Positions 17,587-27,120 are shown, counted from the first letter of the stretch. The stretch: DNA of 64,000 nucleotides from Paenibacillus_S vulneris (GCF_039543185.1 NZ_BAABJG010000003.1:1-64000); one strand, 5' to 3'. Made by a program: numbers and translations. Notes: generated by a model from the sequence alone, not told the origin.

Positions 17587-18363
17587 GTGAATGGGTTGAT
17601 TACGCAATGGTTTGAGGACTCTGCCGTTTCTGATGGAACTAGGGATGATGCGGAGGAGGTCATAAGCCTACAGGATGACCGGCTGGTAGATCGTGCTCGT
17701 ACAGGGGATCGTGAGGCATTCGGGGAGCTGGTGCGAAGGCATCGGGAGAGGGCTCTAGGCTGGGCAGCCACCATCACACAGGATGGGCATCTGGCGGAGG
17801 ATATTGTTCAGGAGGCACTGGTGGCCGCGTTTTTGCGGATTGAAACGTTGATGGAGCCGGGCAAATTCCGGTATTGGCTGCAGCGGATCGTCCGGAATCA
17901 GGCAATGATGAAGCTTCGCAGGGGAGGGCCGAGCGGAAGAGAGAGCTCCTTTTCCGCGTTGGAAACACGGCAATTCCCGTCCTCTCCCACGGGCGACGGC
18001 TTCATGCTGGATCGCCTGTTATATCGCATGACGGTACGCTTGGAGGAAAAGCCAGGTCCTCATCAAGATCCCCAGGTCCAGTGGATGCGCAAGGATCTGT
18101 ATAACGGGTTGTATCAGCTGCTCCAATGCTTGACGGCGAAGGAACGGGCTATCTTCGAGGCCCATGTATTCCGCCAGTTTACTCCTGCGGAGATTGCCGA
18201 AGCGCTGGGTGTCTCCATCGGCTCGGTCTATACGGCGATCTCCCGTTCACGTACGAAGGTGCAGAGGGAACGCATTCGTGTCTATTTTCAAGGTTTTTTG
18301 CTGGAAAAGCAGCAGCAGGGGAAGCCTACCCGCCGAGTGCTTGTACAGCCTATACGAATGTGA
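17587..18363 (+). CDS. ECF-type RNA polymerase sigma factor
   Basis: The 258-residue sigma-70 family protein has region 2 at about 45-110 (GDREAFGELVRRHRERALGW, then DIVQEALVAAFL) and region 4 at about 180-235 (LTAKERAIFEAHVF, then FTPAEIAEALGVSIGSVYTA). It is longer than a minimal ECF factor, with about 35 extra residues at the N-terminus and a linker of about 60 residues between the domains. GTG at 17587 has only a weak upstream GGGG. No anti-sigma factor with a membrane span follows; instead its stop overlaps the binding site of the next gene, pointing to translational coupling. Confidence 0.87.
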   Translation: MNGLITQWFEDSAVSDGTRDDAEEVISLQDDRLVDRARTGDREAFGELVRRHRERALGWAATITQDGHLAEDIVQEALVAAFLRIETLMEPGKFRYWLQRIVRNQAMMKLRRGGPSGRESSFSALETRQFPSSPTGDGFMLDRLLYRMTVRLEEKPGPHQDPQVQWMRKDLYNGLYQLLQCLTAKERAIFEAHVFRQFTPAEIAEALGVSIGSVYTAISRSRTKVQRERIRVYFQGFLLEKQQQGKPTRRVLVQPIRM

Positions 18364-18376
18364 GGAGATGACGGAG

Positions 18377-19360
18377 ATGACAGAGCGTTCCTGGGACAAG
18401 ACGTATACCGCGGCAGCGCAATCGATTTATGCAGCACTGCAATACACGGACAAAAAAGACGACTATTCCCTGATTGATGTGATGGGGCTGACCGGCCATG
18501 CATTTCGAATCAACATTCATCCTGCGGATGTAAGCCCTGCGGGACCGACCATGTTCTCGCCTATGGAGCTGCTGGAAAAGGGATTGAATCTTCTTGGATT
18601 CCGGTGCGAGCAGCTTCATGGCTTTCGGACACCGGCACCGCCGGAAAAGCTGGAGCAAGCGATCCGATTCGCTCAGGAGACGATCGACCGCGGGATCCCG
18701 GCCATCGGATGGAGTCTGTTTATTCCGGAATTCGGGGTCATATACGGATATGACGACGAGCTGCAGGAGCTTTACTGCAAAGACCCTTCACATGACGGGC
18801 CCCTGCCCTATGCCAAGCTGAATGAGCTGCCGTTAAACTTCGTCTTCATGCTGCGAATTCTTGAATCGGTTCCCAGCGATCCGGTACAGGCGCTGACAGC
18901 GGCTTTGGAGCGGGCGATACAATTCGCCCATGAGGAAGCTCCTACTTTGTCCAAAGAGTACAGGCACGGATTAGCCGGCTACGATGCCTGGATTCAGGCC
19001 TTCCGGAGCCGTACCGTAAACCCGTTCGGCAATGCTTACAATGCCGAGGTGGTTGGCGACGCAAGGGAGTTTGCCGCCCAGTTTCTCAAGACTTTGCCTG
19101 ATAGATGGAGTGGAGTCAAGGAAATTGGGGAACCTTTCCGGGAATTGGCCCGGGAAGCGGGGGAGCATTATGAGCAGGTAGCGGAAGTCTTTCGTCAATT
19201 TCAGTTGCGGTTTCCTCATCCGCACGGCGGCGAACCGAACGATCCGGAGCAGGCTCGGGAAGCAATCCGGTTACTGGAGCTCGCCAAGCAGAGTGAGGCG
19301 TCGGGGGTAGCTGTGCTGGAGCGAATGTATGAGGATATTTCAATAGCTGTCGGCCGTTAA
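18377..19360 (+). CDS. Hypothetical protein coupled to the sigma factor (papain-fold-like N-terminus)
   Basis: The 327-residue soluble protein starts at ATG 18377, nine bases after GAGGAG; ATG 18368 is in the same frame but touches that site. The N-terminal half (FSPMELLEKGLNLLGFRCEQ, then IDRGIPAIGWSLFIPEFGVI and YGYDDELQELY) recalls BtrH/C39-like papain-fold proteins. No Cys is placed as an obvious nucleophile. The C-terminal half is helical. It could be a ligand sensor or regulator of the sigma factor. That role is inference from gene order only. Confidence 0.55.
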   Translation: MTERSWDKTYTAAAQSIYAALQYTDKKDDYSLIDVMGLTGHAFRINIHPADVSPAGPTMFSPMELLEKGLNLLGFRCEQLHGFRTPAPPEKLEQAIRFAQETIDRGIPAIGWSLFIPEFGVIYGYDDELQELYCKDPSHDGPLPYAKLNELPLNFVFMLRILESVPSDPVQALTAALERAIQFAHEEAPTLSKEYRHGLAGYDAWIQAFRSRTVNPFGNAYNAEVVGDAREFAAQFLKTLPDRWSGVKEIGEPFRELAREAGEHYEQVAEVFRQFQLRFPHPHGGEPNDPEQAREAIRLLELAKQSEASGVAVLERMYEDISIAVGR

Positions 19361-19380
19361 GGCCGATAGCTTTTCTTTTT
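19345..19380 (+). terminator. Terminator overlapping the stop codon
   Basis: AGCTGTCGGCC pairs with GGCCGATAGCT (one G-U) around a GTTAA loop that contains the TAA stop, followed by TTTCTTTTTT. It ends the sigma-factor operon. Confidence 0.8.
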
Positions 19381-19566
19381 TAAGGTAGGAGGCTTAAATC
19401 TTACCTCTCTATTATCCAACTTATGGTAATATTGAATACATAAAAAGAGGGGATGAATGAAGATTCAGCTTAAAGGTGTCTTCAAGCTGGTACTGATCGT
19501 CAAGCCTGAAAGCCATTTTTTCATAACTACACCGCCCGCCTTATATCTGTTTCTGAAAATGGTAGT

Positions 19567-20493
19567 TTATTTTTTGACGGCTGCCAATCGGGCTTCTGCA
19601 GCATGACTCCTGGACACATGCCAAATTCCTAAGCAAACAAAGGCGCTGCCTACAAGGTGGGCCGCCGAGACCGGCTCTTTCAGCACGGCATACGACAGCA
19701 GCAGCGTGCTGACGGGGATGCATCCGGTATAGACGGCGACGGTTCCCGCAGATACTTTGGCAACACCGCGGAACCACAGGATATAGGCGAGAGCAGTGAC
19801 GAAAACGCCGTAGTACAGCAGCATGCCGAATTCCTTCAGATGAATAGAAGCGAAGTCATATTGATTAGCCTCGACCAGTGCGAACGGGGTAAACATCAAG
19901 AAGGAGAACAAGGTCACGTAAGTTGTTCCGACCAGGGAGGACACGCTGCTTGCCGTCATTTTCCGCAGAATGGTGAGCATCGCTTCCCCGCATACAGCCG
20001 CCAGAATGAGAATCAGACCGAAGGAGGAGCCTGCTGAGTGGAGCGAAGAGGCTGATACGAACCAGGCCGGAGCTTGAATGCTGATAATCCCCAATAAGGA
20101 ACACGTTATCCCAATGAGGAGCCTAGTCGTCAATCGTTCCTTCAGGAAAATAAAGGACAAAACGGCTACGGCAGCCGGAGTCAGGCTGGTTACGATGCCG
20201 GCCTCGGCGGCGGGTGCGGTCTTTAAACCGTAAAGCAGCAGCACGCGGAACAGGAACATCCCAAGGAACGCCTGTAAAAGTAAATACAGCAAGTCTTTTT
20301 TGGCCAGTGAAAGACGGGCGCTACGGCTCATCCATACCATCGGGACCAGCAGTATCAAGGCAATGGCAAGGCTTATGGATTGGGATAAAAAAACGGGCAG
20401 CTGCATCGTGGTCCATTTGCCTGCTACGACAGAGCTTCCTATGAGAACAGCGGCGGCACTCAGCTCCAGGTAAGCGGTAGTTCGAACGTTCAT
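19567..20493 (-). CDS. EamA/DMT family transporter
   Basis: The 308-residue protein has ten predicted spans in two EamA repeats, with SSVVAGKWTTMQLPVFLSQS in the first half and YYGVFVTALAYILWFRGVAK in the second, ending in a basic cytoplasmic tail. Such proteins move amino acids, metabolites or drugs. ATG at 20493 is preceded by AAAAGGAG. It is divergent from the MocR-type gene at 20610, a frequent pairing in which the regulator controls the transporter. A 49-codon frame on the opposite strand (19457-19606) overlaps its 3' end. Confidence 0.9.
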   Translation of the reverse strand: MNVRTTAYLELSAAAVLIGSSVVAGKWTTMQLPVFLSQSISLAIALILLVPMVWMSRSARLSLAKKDLLYLLLQAFLGMFLFRVLLLYGLKTAPAAEAGIVTSLTPAAVAVLSFIFLKERLTTRLLIGITCSLLGIISIQAPAWFVSASSLHSAGSSFGLILILAAVCGEAMLTILRKMTASSVSSLVGTTYVTLFSFLMFTPFALVEANQYDFASIHLKEFGMLLYYGVFVTALAYILWFRGVAKVSAGTVAVYTGCIPVSTLLLSYAVLKEPVSAAHLVGSAFVCLGIWHVSRSHAAEARLAAVKK

Positions 20494-20609
20494 CCGTTAA
20501 GCATCTCCTTTTACTTGGGTTCATCTTACTGTAGCAGGCTGCAACTGGTTGTTGGTAGAGCCAATAACGAGGAGTTTTGAGAGTACCACTTTAAAGGAGG
20601 GATCGGCCT

Positions 20610-21995
20610 TTGTGGTTTTCCATTGATAAGCAATCACGGTTACCCATGTTCCGGCAGGTGTTTGAAGCCTTCCGAGACGCTATTTTATCCGGCAGGCTGC
20701 CGGCGGGTTACAAGCTTCCCTCCACACGGGAGCTGGCCGGGGAGCTGCATGTTTCGCGCAACGTGATATTGGAGGCATACGAGCTGCTGCTGGCCGAGGG
20801 CTATATTACAGGGCGCCAGGGGGCCGGAAGCTATGTGGCGGAAGGAGCGCGTTTACTCGGGTATCGGCCTGCGAATCCTAGGAAATTAGCTGAGAATGAG
20901 CATGCAGGGGCTGACTCGGCTGAAGATGTGATTTCGTTTCGTACCGGACTTCCGGCCGTCGATTTATTTCCGTTAAAGCAATGGGGCGCCCTTCTTCAGA
21001 GCGTGTGCATGGAGGCTTCCACGTCGCAGCTCGATTATGGAGATTGTTCAGGGAATCCGGAATTGCGGCGGATATTGGCCGATTATTTGTGGAGGATGAG
21101 GGGCGTGATTGCCAAGCCGGAGCAGATCCTTGTCACCAATGGTGCCGTGCAGGCTCTGGATCTTATCGTGAGGGCGCTGCTAGCGGATGGAGATGAAGCG
21201 GTAGTTGAAGACCCGTCCAATGAAGATTTGCGGACGATTCTGACCTCGACAGGCGCTGTTCTGCACCGGATCCCGGTGGACGATTCGGGCATGCTGACGC
21301 AGAGCCTGCCCGCGGACAGCATGCCCAGATGTATTTATGTCACGCCCTCGCATCAGTTCCCGTTGGGAGGAATCATGCCAATCCAAAGGCGGATTGAACT
21401 GGTGGAGTACGCCCGCTGCTGCGGGAGCTACATCCTGGAGGACGATTACGACAGCGAATTCCGGTTCGACGGCGCGCCTGTTCATTCCTTGCAAAGTCTC
21501 TGCACGGAGAGAGTCATCTACATCGGGACCTTCAGTAAAATCATGTTTCCTTCACTTCGGATCGGTTACATGGTCTTGCCCGAGCCGCTGGTTCCATTGT
21601 GCAGGAAGCTGAAGAAGCTGACCGATTACCAGACGCCTAGCCTGGACCAGCTGGCTCTGGCTCGATTCATGGAGGCGGGCTATCTCAACACCCATATCCT
21701 TAAAATGAAAAAGCTGTACCGCAAGAGGCGCGAGAAGCTGGTCGAGGCTTTGCATAAGGTGGTGGACATGTCCTTCCGGGTATGCGGCAAGGCTGCCGGC
21801 TTGCATATGGTCATAGAGTTTAAGCATCCGTTTCCGGAAGGCTTGAGTGATGCGCTGCTGGAGCAGCAGGTGGCTGTAACGGTGCTGCCGGACAACCGGA
21901 TGCTGCTGGGTTACGGTCATTTGAATGAGGAGCAAATAGAAGAAGGGGTTTCCCGTATAGGCAGGGCTCTACAGGTTGGTGCCGGAGTTTCTTAG
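20610..21995 (+). CDS. MocR/PdxR-type GntR regulator with aminotransferase domain
   Basis: The 461-residue protein joins an N-terminal GntR winged helix (residues about 10-75: AGYKLPSTRELAGELHVSRN) to a fold-type I aminotransferase domain (about 100-455). The PLP lysine lies in GTFSKIMFPSLRIGY. YVTPSHQFPLGGIM and LEDDYDSEFRF are family hallmarks. Regulators of this type sense PLP or amino-acid derivatives through the aminotransferase domain. TTG at 20610 follows GGAGG at 9 bases. The divergent EamA gene, about 116 bases away, is the likely target. Confidence 0.92.
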   Translation: MWFSIDKQSRLPMFRQVFEAFRDAILSGRLPAGYKLPSTRELAGELHVSRNVILEAYELLLAEGYITGRQGAGSYVAEGARLLGYRPANPRKLAENEHAGADSAEDVISFRTGLPAVDLFPLKQWGALLQSVCMEASTSQLDYGDCSGNPELRRILADYLWRMRGVIAKPEQILVTNGAVQALDLIVRALLADGDEAVVEDPSNEDLRTILTSTGAVLHRIPVDDSGMLTQSLPADSMPRCIYVTPSHQFPLGGIMPIQRRIELVEYARCCGSYILEDDYDSEFRFDGAPVHSLQSLCTERVIYIGTFSKIMFPSLRIGYMVLPEPLVPLCRKLKKLTDYQTPSLDQLALARFMEAGYLNTHILKMKKLYRKRREKLVEALHKVVDMSFRVCGKAAGLHMVIEFKHPFPEGLSDALLEQQVAVTVLPDNRMLLGYGHLNEEQIEEGVSRIGRALQVGAGVS

Positions 21996-22117
21996 ACAGA
22001 TAGCTGATCGGGGGATGAGAGAGTGATAGAAAATATCACGGCTTTGTTGGTAAGCAAGATTCCTTCGGAGACTGAAGCTCCGGTAATGCGATCAAATCTA
22101 GTATTGAACAGTTTGTC

Positions 22118-22816
22118 TTAAGCCTTCCAGCCCTCCTTCATCCAACCTCCGATTGGTTCAAGAACATAGGAGCATAGCGTTTCCAGCTCCTCTTTGGAGC
22201 CGGGTGAAGCGAGGCACCGTTCAAGCAGTTCGGCTATACTGACGTTGCGGCTCTTTATTTCTTTAAGCTGGTATTTGGGCTTTACAGCCCACCATCGGCG
22301 AGTTACAAATAACGTATTGACACACTCCTGAAGGATCACGAAGGATAGCCATTCTTTTTCCCGATCATCGATAATATCGAGATAATCTTCCCATAAATCG
22401 GTTAGCTGAACCCGTAGTTTTCTCGTTTCATCAGCTGATGGAGCCTTTGGGCCCTCATGATAGAAACGGTGTGCCAAGGCTTGCAATTCCCGCCATCTCC
22501 CGTTATCACCGATTAAACATCGGCCAGTGGCCAGCATAATGGTAATGGTGGCGATGTTTCCCTTACGTTCATAATCCTTAACAACATGCTCATACCATGC
22601 CCAGGGCGCAATCATGATTTGGAATTCGCGTCCGCAATAGTAAATGCTTTCTCTTTGAAAATGATCGAACGCGCCGATATAACATAAATCGACGTCACTG
22701 TGTTCTGCCGCTTTTCCATTCGCATAGGAGCCGCACAAAACAACGGTCTCCACGTCTTCTCTTTGGGATAAATCGTGCTGTAAAAAATCGCTGATGAAGT
22801 CGATTGGATGTGCCAA
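22118..22816 (-). CDS. Nucleotidyltransferase domain protein
   Basis: The protein of about 232 residues contains VVLCGSYANGKAAEHSDVDL (residues about 25-44), the GSxxxGxxxxxSDxDL motif of pol-beta-type nucleotidyltransferases. A helical C-terminal domain follows (LWEDYLDIIDDREKEWLSFV), similar to kanamycin-nucleotidyltransferase-like C-domains. TTG at 22816 is used because AGAGGTG lies 6 bases upstream; the GTG at 22825 overlaps that site. Substrate is unknown. It is not closely similar to the interrupted gene at 3703. Confidence 0.85.
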   Translation of the reverse strand: MAHPIDFISDFLQHDLSQREDVETVVLCGSYANGKAAEHSDVDLCYIGAFDHFQRESIYYCGREFQIMIAPWAWYEHVVKDYERKGNIATITIMLATGRCLIGDNGRWRELQALAHRFYHEGPKAPSADETRKLRVQLTDLWEDYLDIIDDREKEWLSFVILQECVNTLFVTRRWWAVKPKYQLKEIKSRNVSIAELLERCLASPGSKEELETLCSYVLEPIGGWMKEGWKA

Positions 22817-23114
22817 AACTATCACCTCTTTCTCTTTATTTTACCATAATGTGGAATAGCTTAGTGTGGTTCTTTTCCGCGGCGCATTAATATGCGAACA
22901 AGGAACGAGAAATCCCCACTCCTTGTTCGTTCTTAGCAGGCTCCCTACTCTATTTTACCTTTGGCGGTAATGCGTGCTCGATTTGTCGAGCTGATCCCTT
23001 TAGCTTATTTGGTCATCGAAGGCATTTCTATCATTAAAATGTTCTGCTAAATGTGGTAAAGGAAGCACAGAAGTTGCAATCATTGATGAGGCTGATTTAC
23101 AATAAAAAGGTGAG
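22817..23114. other. Intergenic region with hairpin and possible gene remnants
   Basis: A hairpin at 22895-22929 (CGAACAAGGA / TCCTTGTTCG, 15-base loop) lacks a clear U-run. Further right, short frames read like fragments, for example one that ends in GSTEVAIIDEADLQ just before 23104. No intact gene is visible. The region may be a graveyard between the nucleotidyltransferase and the P450 locus. Confidence 0.35.
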
Positions 23115-23131
23115 GAATGAATATTCATTCA
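23114..23131. promoter_or_regulatory. TetR operator, copy 1
   Basis: GAATGAATATTCATTC at 23115-23130 is a perfect 16-bp palindrome located 23 bases before the TetR start codon. The same 16 bases recur at 23803-23818. By analogy with FatR/BscR control of CYP102 genes in Bacillus, this is the autoregulatory site. Confidence 0.85.
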
Positions 23132-23153
23132 TTTCTTGGAGGGAGGGCGATAG

Positions 23154-23738
23154 ATGGAAGCGACGTTAAGCAAGCGGGATAAAATCATGGAGGCCGCCCT
23201 CGTCTTATTCGCAGAGCGGGGATATGACGGGACGACTGTACCGATGATTGCCGACAAGGCGGAGGTTGGAACGGGCACGATTTACCGGTATTTCGAGAAC
23301 AAGGAGGCACTGGTGAATGCATTGTTTCAAGACTGCGTCCAAGGTCTCCATGACACCGTTAAGCGGGATTATCCCGAAGCAGGCGGTGTAAGAGAGCAGT
23401 TCAGACATGTATTTTTCGCTATGGTTCGTTTTGCCAAGGCGAATATCCACGGCTTTTATTTCGTTGATACTCATAGCAATGCGAGATATTTGGACCAGGA
23501 GAGCCGGGAGTCGTTTCGTCAATTGATGGATTTTCTTCATGCTTACGCCGCTGCAGGCATTCAACAAGGGATCATTCGTCCGTTACAAGCGGATGTGTTG
23601 ATTGCGATTGTGTTTGGTGCATTTGCCAAGGTGTTCAGCCTGATTCGCGCCGGAAAGCTGACGGAAACTCCGCAAATGCTGGGACAACTGGAGGAAAGCT
23701 GCTGGGATGCGGTCAGTATCCATGGGAAGAACGTCTGA
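23154..23738 (+). CDS. TetR family repressor of the P450 gene
   Basis: The 194-residue protein has the TetR DNA-binding domain at residues about 8-55 (IMEAALVLFAERGYDGTTVP, then GTGTIYRYFENKEALVNALF) and a helical ligand domain. It resembles FatR/BscR regulators that release CYP102 genes in response to fatty acids. GGAGGG stands 6 bases before ATG. The gene is bracketed by two identical palindromes, one in its own leader and one 106 bases before the P450 start, so it probably represses both. The inducer is inferred from the family. Confidence 0.92.
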   Translation: MEATLSKRDKIMEAALVLFAERGYDGTTVPMIADKAEVGTGTIYRYFENKEALVNALFQDCVQGLHDTVKRDYPEAGGVREQFRHVFFAMVRFAKANIHGFYFVDTHSNARYLDQESRESFRQLMDFLHAYAAAGIQQGIIRPLQADVLIAIVFGAFAKVFSLIRAGKLTETPQMLGQLEESCWDAVSIHGKNV

Positions 23739-23801
23739 ACGATGCTTGGAAATGAAGGAATTGTGCAGAATGCTAAGTCTGCGTAGTTCTGAACCACATA
23801 C

Positions 23802-23819
23802 GGAATGAATATTCATTCC
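23802..23819. promoter_or_regulatory. TetR operator, copy 2, before the P450 gene
   Basis: GGAATGAATATTCATTCC is an 18-bp perfect palindrome whose inner 16 bases are identical to the site upstream of the TetR gene. It lies between the TetR stop and the P450 start, where the P450 promoter is expected. Confidence 0.87.
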
Positions 23820-23924
23820 TATGGTTGCTTTTGCATAATCAAGCACTTTATTGGCAAATTAACTAGATGAACTTACGACTTGATTTCATGTACGATAAAG
23901 TCTCCATTGGAAAGGATGAACTCT

Positions 23925-26900
23925 ATGACTCAACCCGAATCTGTTACGATCCCTCAGCCCAAAACCTTCGGACCGCTCGGTAACCTGCCTCAACTGAATT
24001 TGGATGAGCCTGTTCAATCATTGGTCAGGGTTGCTTACGAATATGGTCCTATCTTTCGATTCGATATGCCGGGAAGAAGCGAAATCTTCATATCCAGTCA
24101 TGAGCTGGTAGAGGATGCCTGCGACGAATCCCGATTTGATAAAAGAGTATGGGCACCGCTCAGGAAGGTGCGTGCTTTTGCGGGGGACGGCTTGTTCACA
24201 AGCGAAACAGAAGAGCCCAATTGGCGCAAGGCGCACAATATTTTGCTGCCGAGCTTCTCGCAAAGAGCGATGCAGGGCTATCACGGCATGATGGTCGATA
24301 TTGCGGTTCAGCTCATTCAAAAATGGGCGCGGCTGAATCCCGATGAAAGCGTCGAGGTTCCCGAGGATATGACCCGCTTGACGCTGGATACGATCGGGCT
24401 TTGCGGCTTTAATTACCGGTTCAACAGCTTTTACCGCGAACAGCCGCATCCTTTCATAACGAGTATGGTGCGCGCATTGAACGAGGCGATGAATCAGCTT
24501 CAGCGTCTCGGGCTGCAGGATAAGCTGATGGTCATAACGAAGCGGCAGTTCAAGCACGATATTCAGGTGATGAACTCGCTTGTAGATAAAATTATTGCAG
24601 AGTGCAAAGCCCATGGAAGCGAGGGTGACGATCTGCTGGCCCACATGCTGAACGGAAAGGACCCTGATACGGGAGAGGCGCTGGACGATGAAAACATCCG
24701 TTATCAGATCATTACGTTCCTGATTGCCGGACATGAAACGACCAGCGGACTGCTTTCCTTCGCCCTATATTACTTGCTGAAGCATCCCGATAAGCTCCAG
24801 AAGGCTTACGAGGAGGTCGATCGGGTGCTTAAGGATCCCGTTCCGACCTATGGACAGGTACGGGAGCTGAACTATATCCGTATGATTCTTAATGAGTCGC
24901 TGCGATTGTGGCCTACGGCTCCCGCGTTCTCGCTCTATGCGAAGGAAGACACCTTATTGGCCGGGAAATATCCGATGAAGCAAGGGGACAGTGTCAGCGT
25001 CCTGATCCCGAAGCTGCACCGGGATGTTGAGGTGTGGGGCGAGAACGCCGATGAGTTTGTGCCGGAGCGCTTTGAAGATCCGAGCAAGATTCCTTTTCAT
25101 GCTTACAAGCCATTCGGCAACGGACAGCGCGCGTGTATTGGACAGCAGTTCGCACTGCAGGAAGCCACACTTGTTCTGGGCATGGTGCTCCGACATTTTG
25201 AAATCATCGACCATACGAATTATCAGCTGAAGGTAAAAGAGACGCTGACGCTGAAGCCGGAAGGCTTCACGATGCGTGTTCGTCCCCGCGGTGCCCAAAC
25301 CGTATTCGCGACTGTAGGCACGGCCCCTCAAGCTGAAAAGCGGTCTGCGCAGCAGGAAGAGCCAGCAGCAGCCGTCGAGGCGGCTCACCAAACTCCATTA
25401 TTGGTGCTGTACGGCAGTAATCTCGGTACCGCTGAAGGCATCGCCAGGGATCTGGCGGATAAGGCCCGTTATCAGGGCTTCCGCAGTGAGGTTGCTACGC
25501 TCAACGATTACGTAGGCAAGCTGCCCAAGGAAGGAGCCGTATTCATCGTCACGGCGTCCTACAATGGCAAACCGCCAAGCAACGCCCGCAAGTTCGTGCA
25601 GTGGCTGGAAGGCGTGGAGCAGGGTGAATTGAAGGGAGTCCGTTATACCGTATTCGGCTGCGGCGACCATAACTGGGCAAGCACGTACCAGCATATTCCG
25701 CGCTTCATTGACGAGCAGCTGCAGGCCAAGGGAGCGACGCGTCTGGTCGTGCGTGGAGAGGCCGATGCGAGCGGCGACTTCGAGAAGCAGATCGACGATT
25801 GGAGCGAGCATCTGTGGCCGGATGTCCTCCACGAGATGGGCTTGAAGGCCATCAGCAAGCCCCGGCAGGAGACCAGCACCTTGAGCATACAGTTTGTCAG
25901 CGGCTTGGTTGGCACGCCTCTGGCGGACAGCTACGATGCGCTGCTAGCTGCCGTTGCCGAGAACAGGGAGCTGCAGAAGGAAGGCAGCGAACGAAGCACA
26001 AGGCACCTGGAAATTGTCCTGCCCGAGGGGGTCACTTACCAGGAGGGGGATCACCTCGGCGTGATTCCGGAGAATTCGCCGGAGCTGGTTGACCGTGTGC
26101 TGCGGCGCTACGGGCTGAGCGGCAGCGATCACCTCATCATAAGCGGAAGCGGCCGCAGCGCGGCTCATCTGCCGCTGGACCGGCCGATCAGCGTCCATGA
26201 CCTGTTGAGCCACAGCGTGGAGCTGCAGGAGGCGGCGACACGGGCACAGCTGAGGGAGCTTGCAGCCTTCACCGTCTGCCCGCCGCACAAGAAGGAGCTG
26301 GAGGCGCTCCTTCAGGAGGAGGCCTACAAGGAGCAGGTGCAGAGCAAGCGTCTGACGATGCTTGAGCTGCTCGAGCAGTACCCGGCTTGCGAGCTGCCGT
26401 TTGAACGGTTCATCGAGCTGCTTCCGCCGCTCAAGCCGCGGTACTATTCAATCTCGAGCTCGCCCAAGCTGCAGCAGGATAAGGTCAGCATTACCGTCGG
26501 CGTCGTCAAGGGACCGGCTAGAAGCGGCCGCGGAACCTATTTGGGCGTAGCTTCGAATTACTTGGCAGGACGCGAACCGGGTGATGCCATCGTCATGTTC
26601 GTCAAAACCCCTGAGTCGGGCTTCCAGCTGCCCGATAATCCGGAGACCCCGATCATCATGATTGGACCCGGAACGGGAGTAGCGCCGTTCCGCGGCTTCC
26701 TTCAGGCAAGGCGTGCCCTCAAGCTGGAAGGAAAGACTCTGGGAGAGGCGCATCTGTATTTCGGCTGCCGTAATCCTGAGTATGATTATATATATCAGGA
26801 AGAGCTGGAGCAGGATCAGCGCGACGGACTTGTGACGCTTCACACGGCGTTCTCCCGAGTGGAAGGGCAGCCGCGGCAGCATGTCCAGGATCTAATGAAG

Positions 26901-27110
26901 CTCAATGCGGAGCAATTCATCGGCGTTCTCGAACGGGGCGGCATGCTATATGTGTGCGGAGACGGAAGCAGGATGGCGCCGGAGGTCGAAGAGACGATGA
27001 AGCAGGCGTATTGCGAGGTCAAGGGAGTATCGGAAGAAGCAGCCGGCGATTGGCTGCAAGCGTTGCAGAAGGAAGGACGTTACGTCAAGGACGTCTGGTC
27101 AGGAGTATAG
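23925..27110 (+). CDS. Bifunctional cytochrome P450/NADPH-P450 reductase (CYP102A type)
   Basis: The protein of about 1061 residues is a self-sufficient P450 like P450 BM3, which hydroxylates mid- and long-chain fatty acids near the omega end. The heme domain shows the oxygen-binding helix AGHETTSGL and FGNGQRACIGQQFA with heme ligand Cys404. An FMN/flavodoxin domain follows (VLYGSNLGTAEGIARDLADK, about residues 495-640). The FAD/NADPH domain has RYYSISSSP and GPGTGVAPFRGFLQ. BM3's Phe87 is kept in FAGDGLFTS and Arg47 in PGRSEIF, but Tyr51 reads Phe. ATG 23925 fits the BM3 N-terminus better than the upstream frame opening. A TetR operator lies upstream. Confidence 0.96.
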   Translation: MTQPESVTIPQPKTFGPLGNLPQLNLDEPVQSLVRVAYEYGPIFRFDMPGRSEIFISSHELVEDACDESRFDKRVWAPLRKVRAFAGDGLFTSETEEPNWRKAHNILLPSFSQRAMQGYHGMMVDIAVQLIQKWARLNPDESVEVPEDMTRLTLDTIGLCGFNYRFNSFYREQPHPFITSMVRALNEAMNQLQRLGLQDKLMVITKRQFKHDIQVMNSLVDKIIAECKAHGSEGDDLLAHMLNGKDPDTGEALDDENIRYQIITFLIAGHETTSGLLSFALYYLLKHPDKLQKAYEEVDRVLKDPVPTYGQVRELNYIRMILNESLRLWPTAPAFSLYAKEDTLLAGKYPMKQGDSVSVLIPKLHRDVEVWGENADEFVPERFEDPSKIPFHAYKPFGNGQRACIGQQFALQEATLVLGMVLRHFEIIDHTNYQLKVKETLTLKPEGFTMRVRPRGAQTVFATVGTAPQAEKRSAQQEEPAAAVEAAHQTPLLVLYGSNLGTAEGIARDLADKARYQGFRSEVATLNDYVGKLPKEGAVFIVTASYNGKPPSNARKFVQWLEGVEQGELKGVRYTVFGCGDHNWASTYQHIPRFIDEQLQAKGATRLVVRGEADASGDFEKQIDDWSEHLWPDVLHEMGLKAISKPRQETSTLSIQFVSGLVGTPLADSYDALLAAVAENRELQKEGSERSTRHLEIVLPEGVTYQEGDHLGVIPENSPELVDRVLRRYGLSGSDHLIISGSGRSAAHLPLDRPISVHDLLSHSVELQEAATRAQLRELAAFTVCPPHKKELEALLQEEAYKEQVQSKRLTMLELLEQYPACELPFERFIELLPPLKPRYYSISSSPKLQQDKVSITVGVVKGPARSGRGTYLGVASNYLAGREPGDAIVMFVKTPESGFQLPDNPETPIIMIGPGTGVAPFRGFLQARRALKLEGKTLGEAHLYFGCRNPEYDYIYQEELEQDQRDGLVTLHTAFSRVEGQPRQHVQDLMKLNAEQFIGVLERGGMLYVCGDGSRMAPEVEETMKQAYCEVKGVSEEAAGDWLQALQKEGRYVKDVWSGV

Positions 27111-27120
27111 GCCATTCGGA

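Noticed and set aside
19457..19606. A 49-codon frame on the plus strand with GAGGGG upstream
   Set aside because: It overlaps the 3' end of the EamA gene on the other strand and has no recognisable family or neighbour. The binding site alone is weak evidence.
25398..26092. Several long antisense and shifted frames within the P450 gene
   Set aside because: They are shadows of a long G+C-richer coding region; the P450 frame explains the sequence fully.
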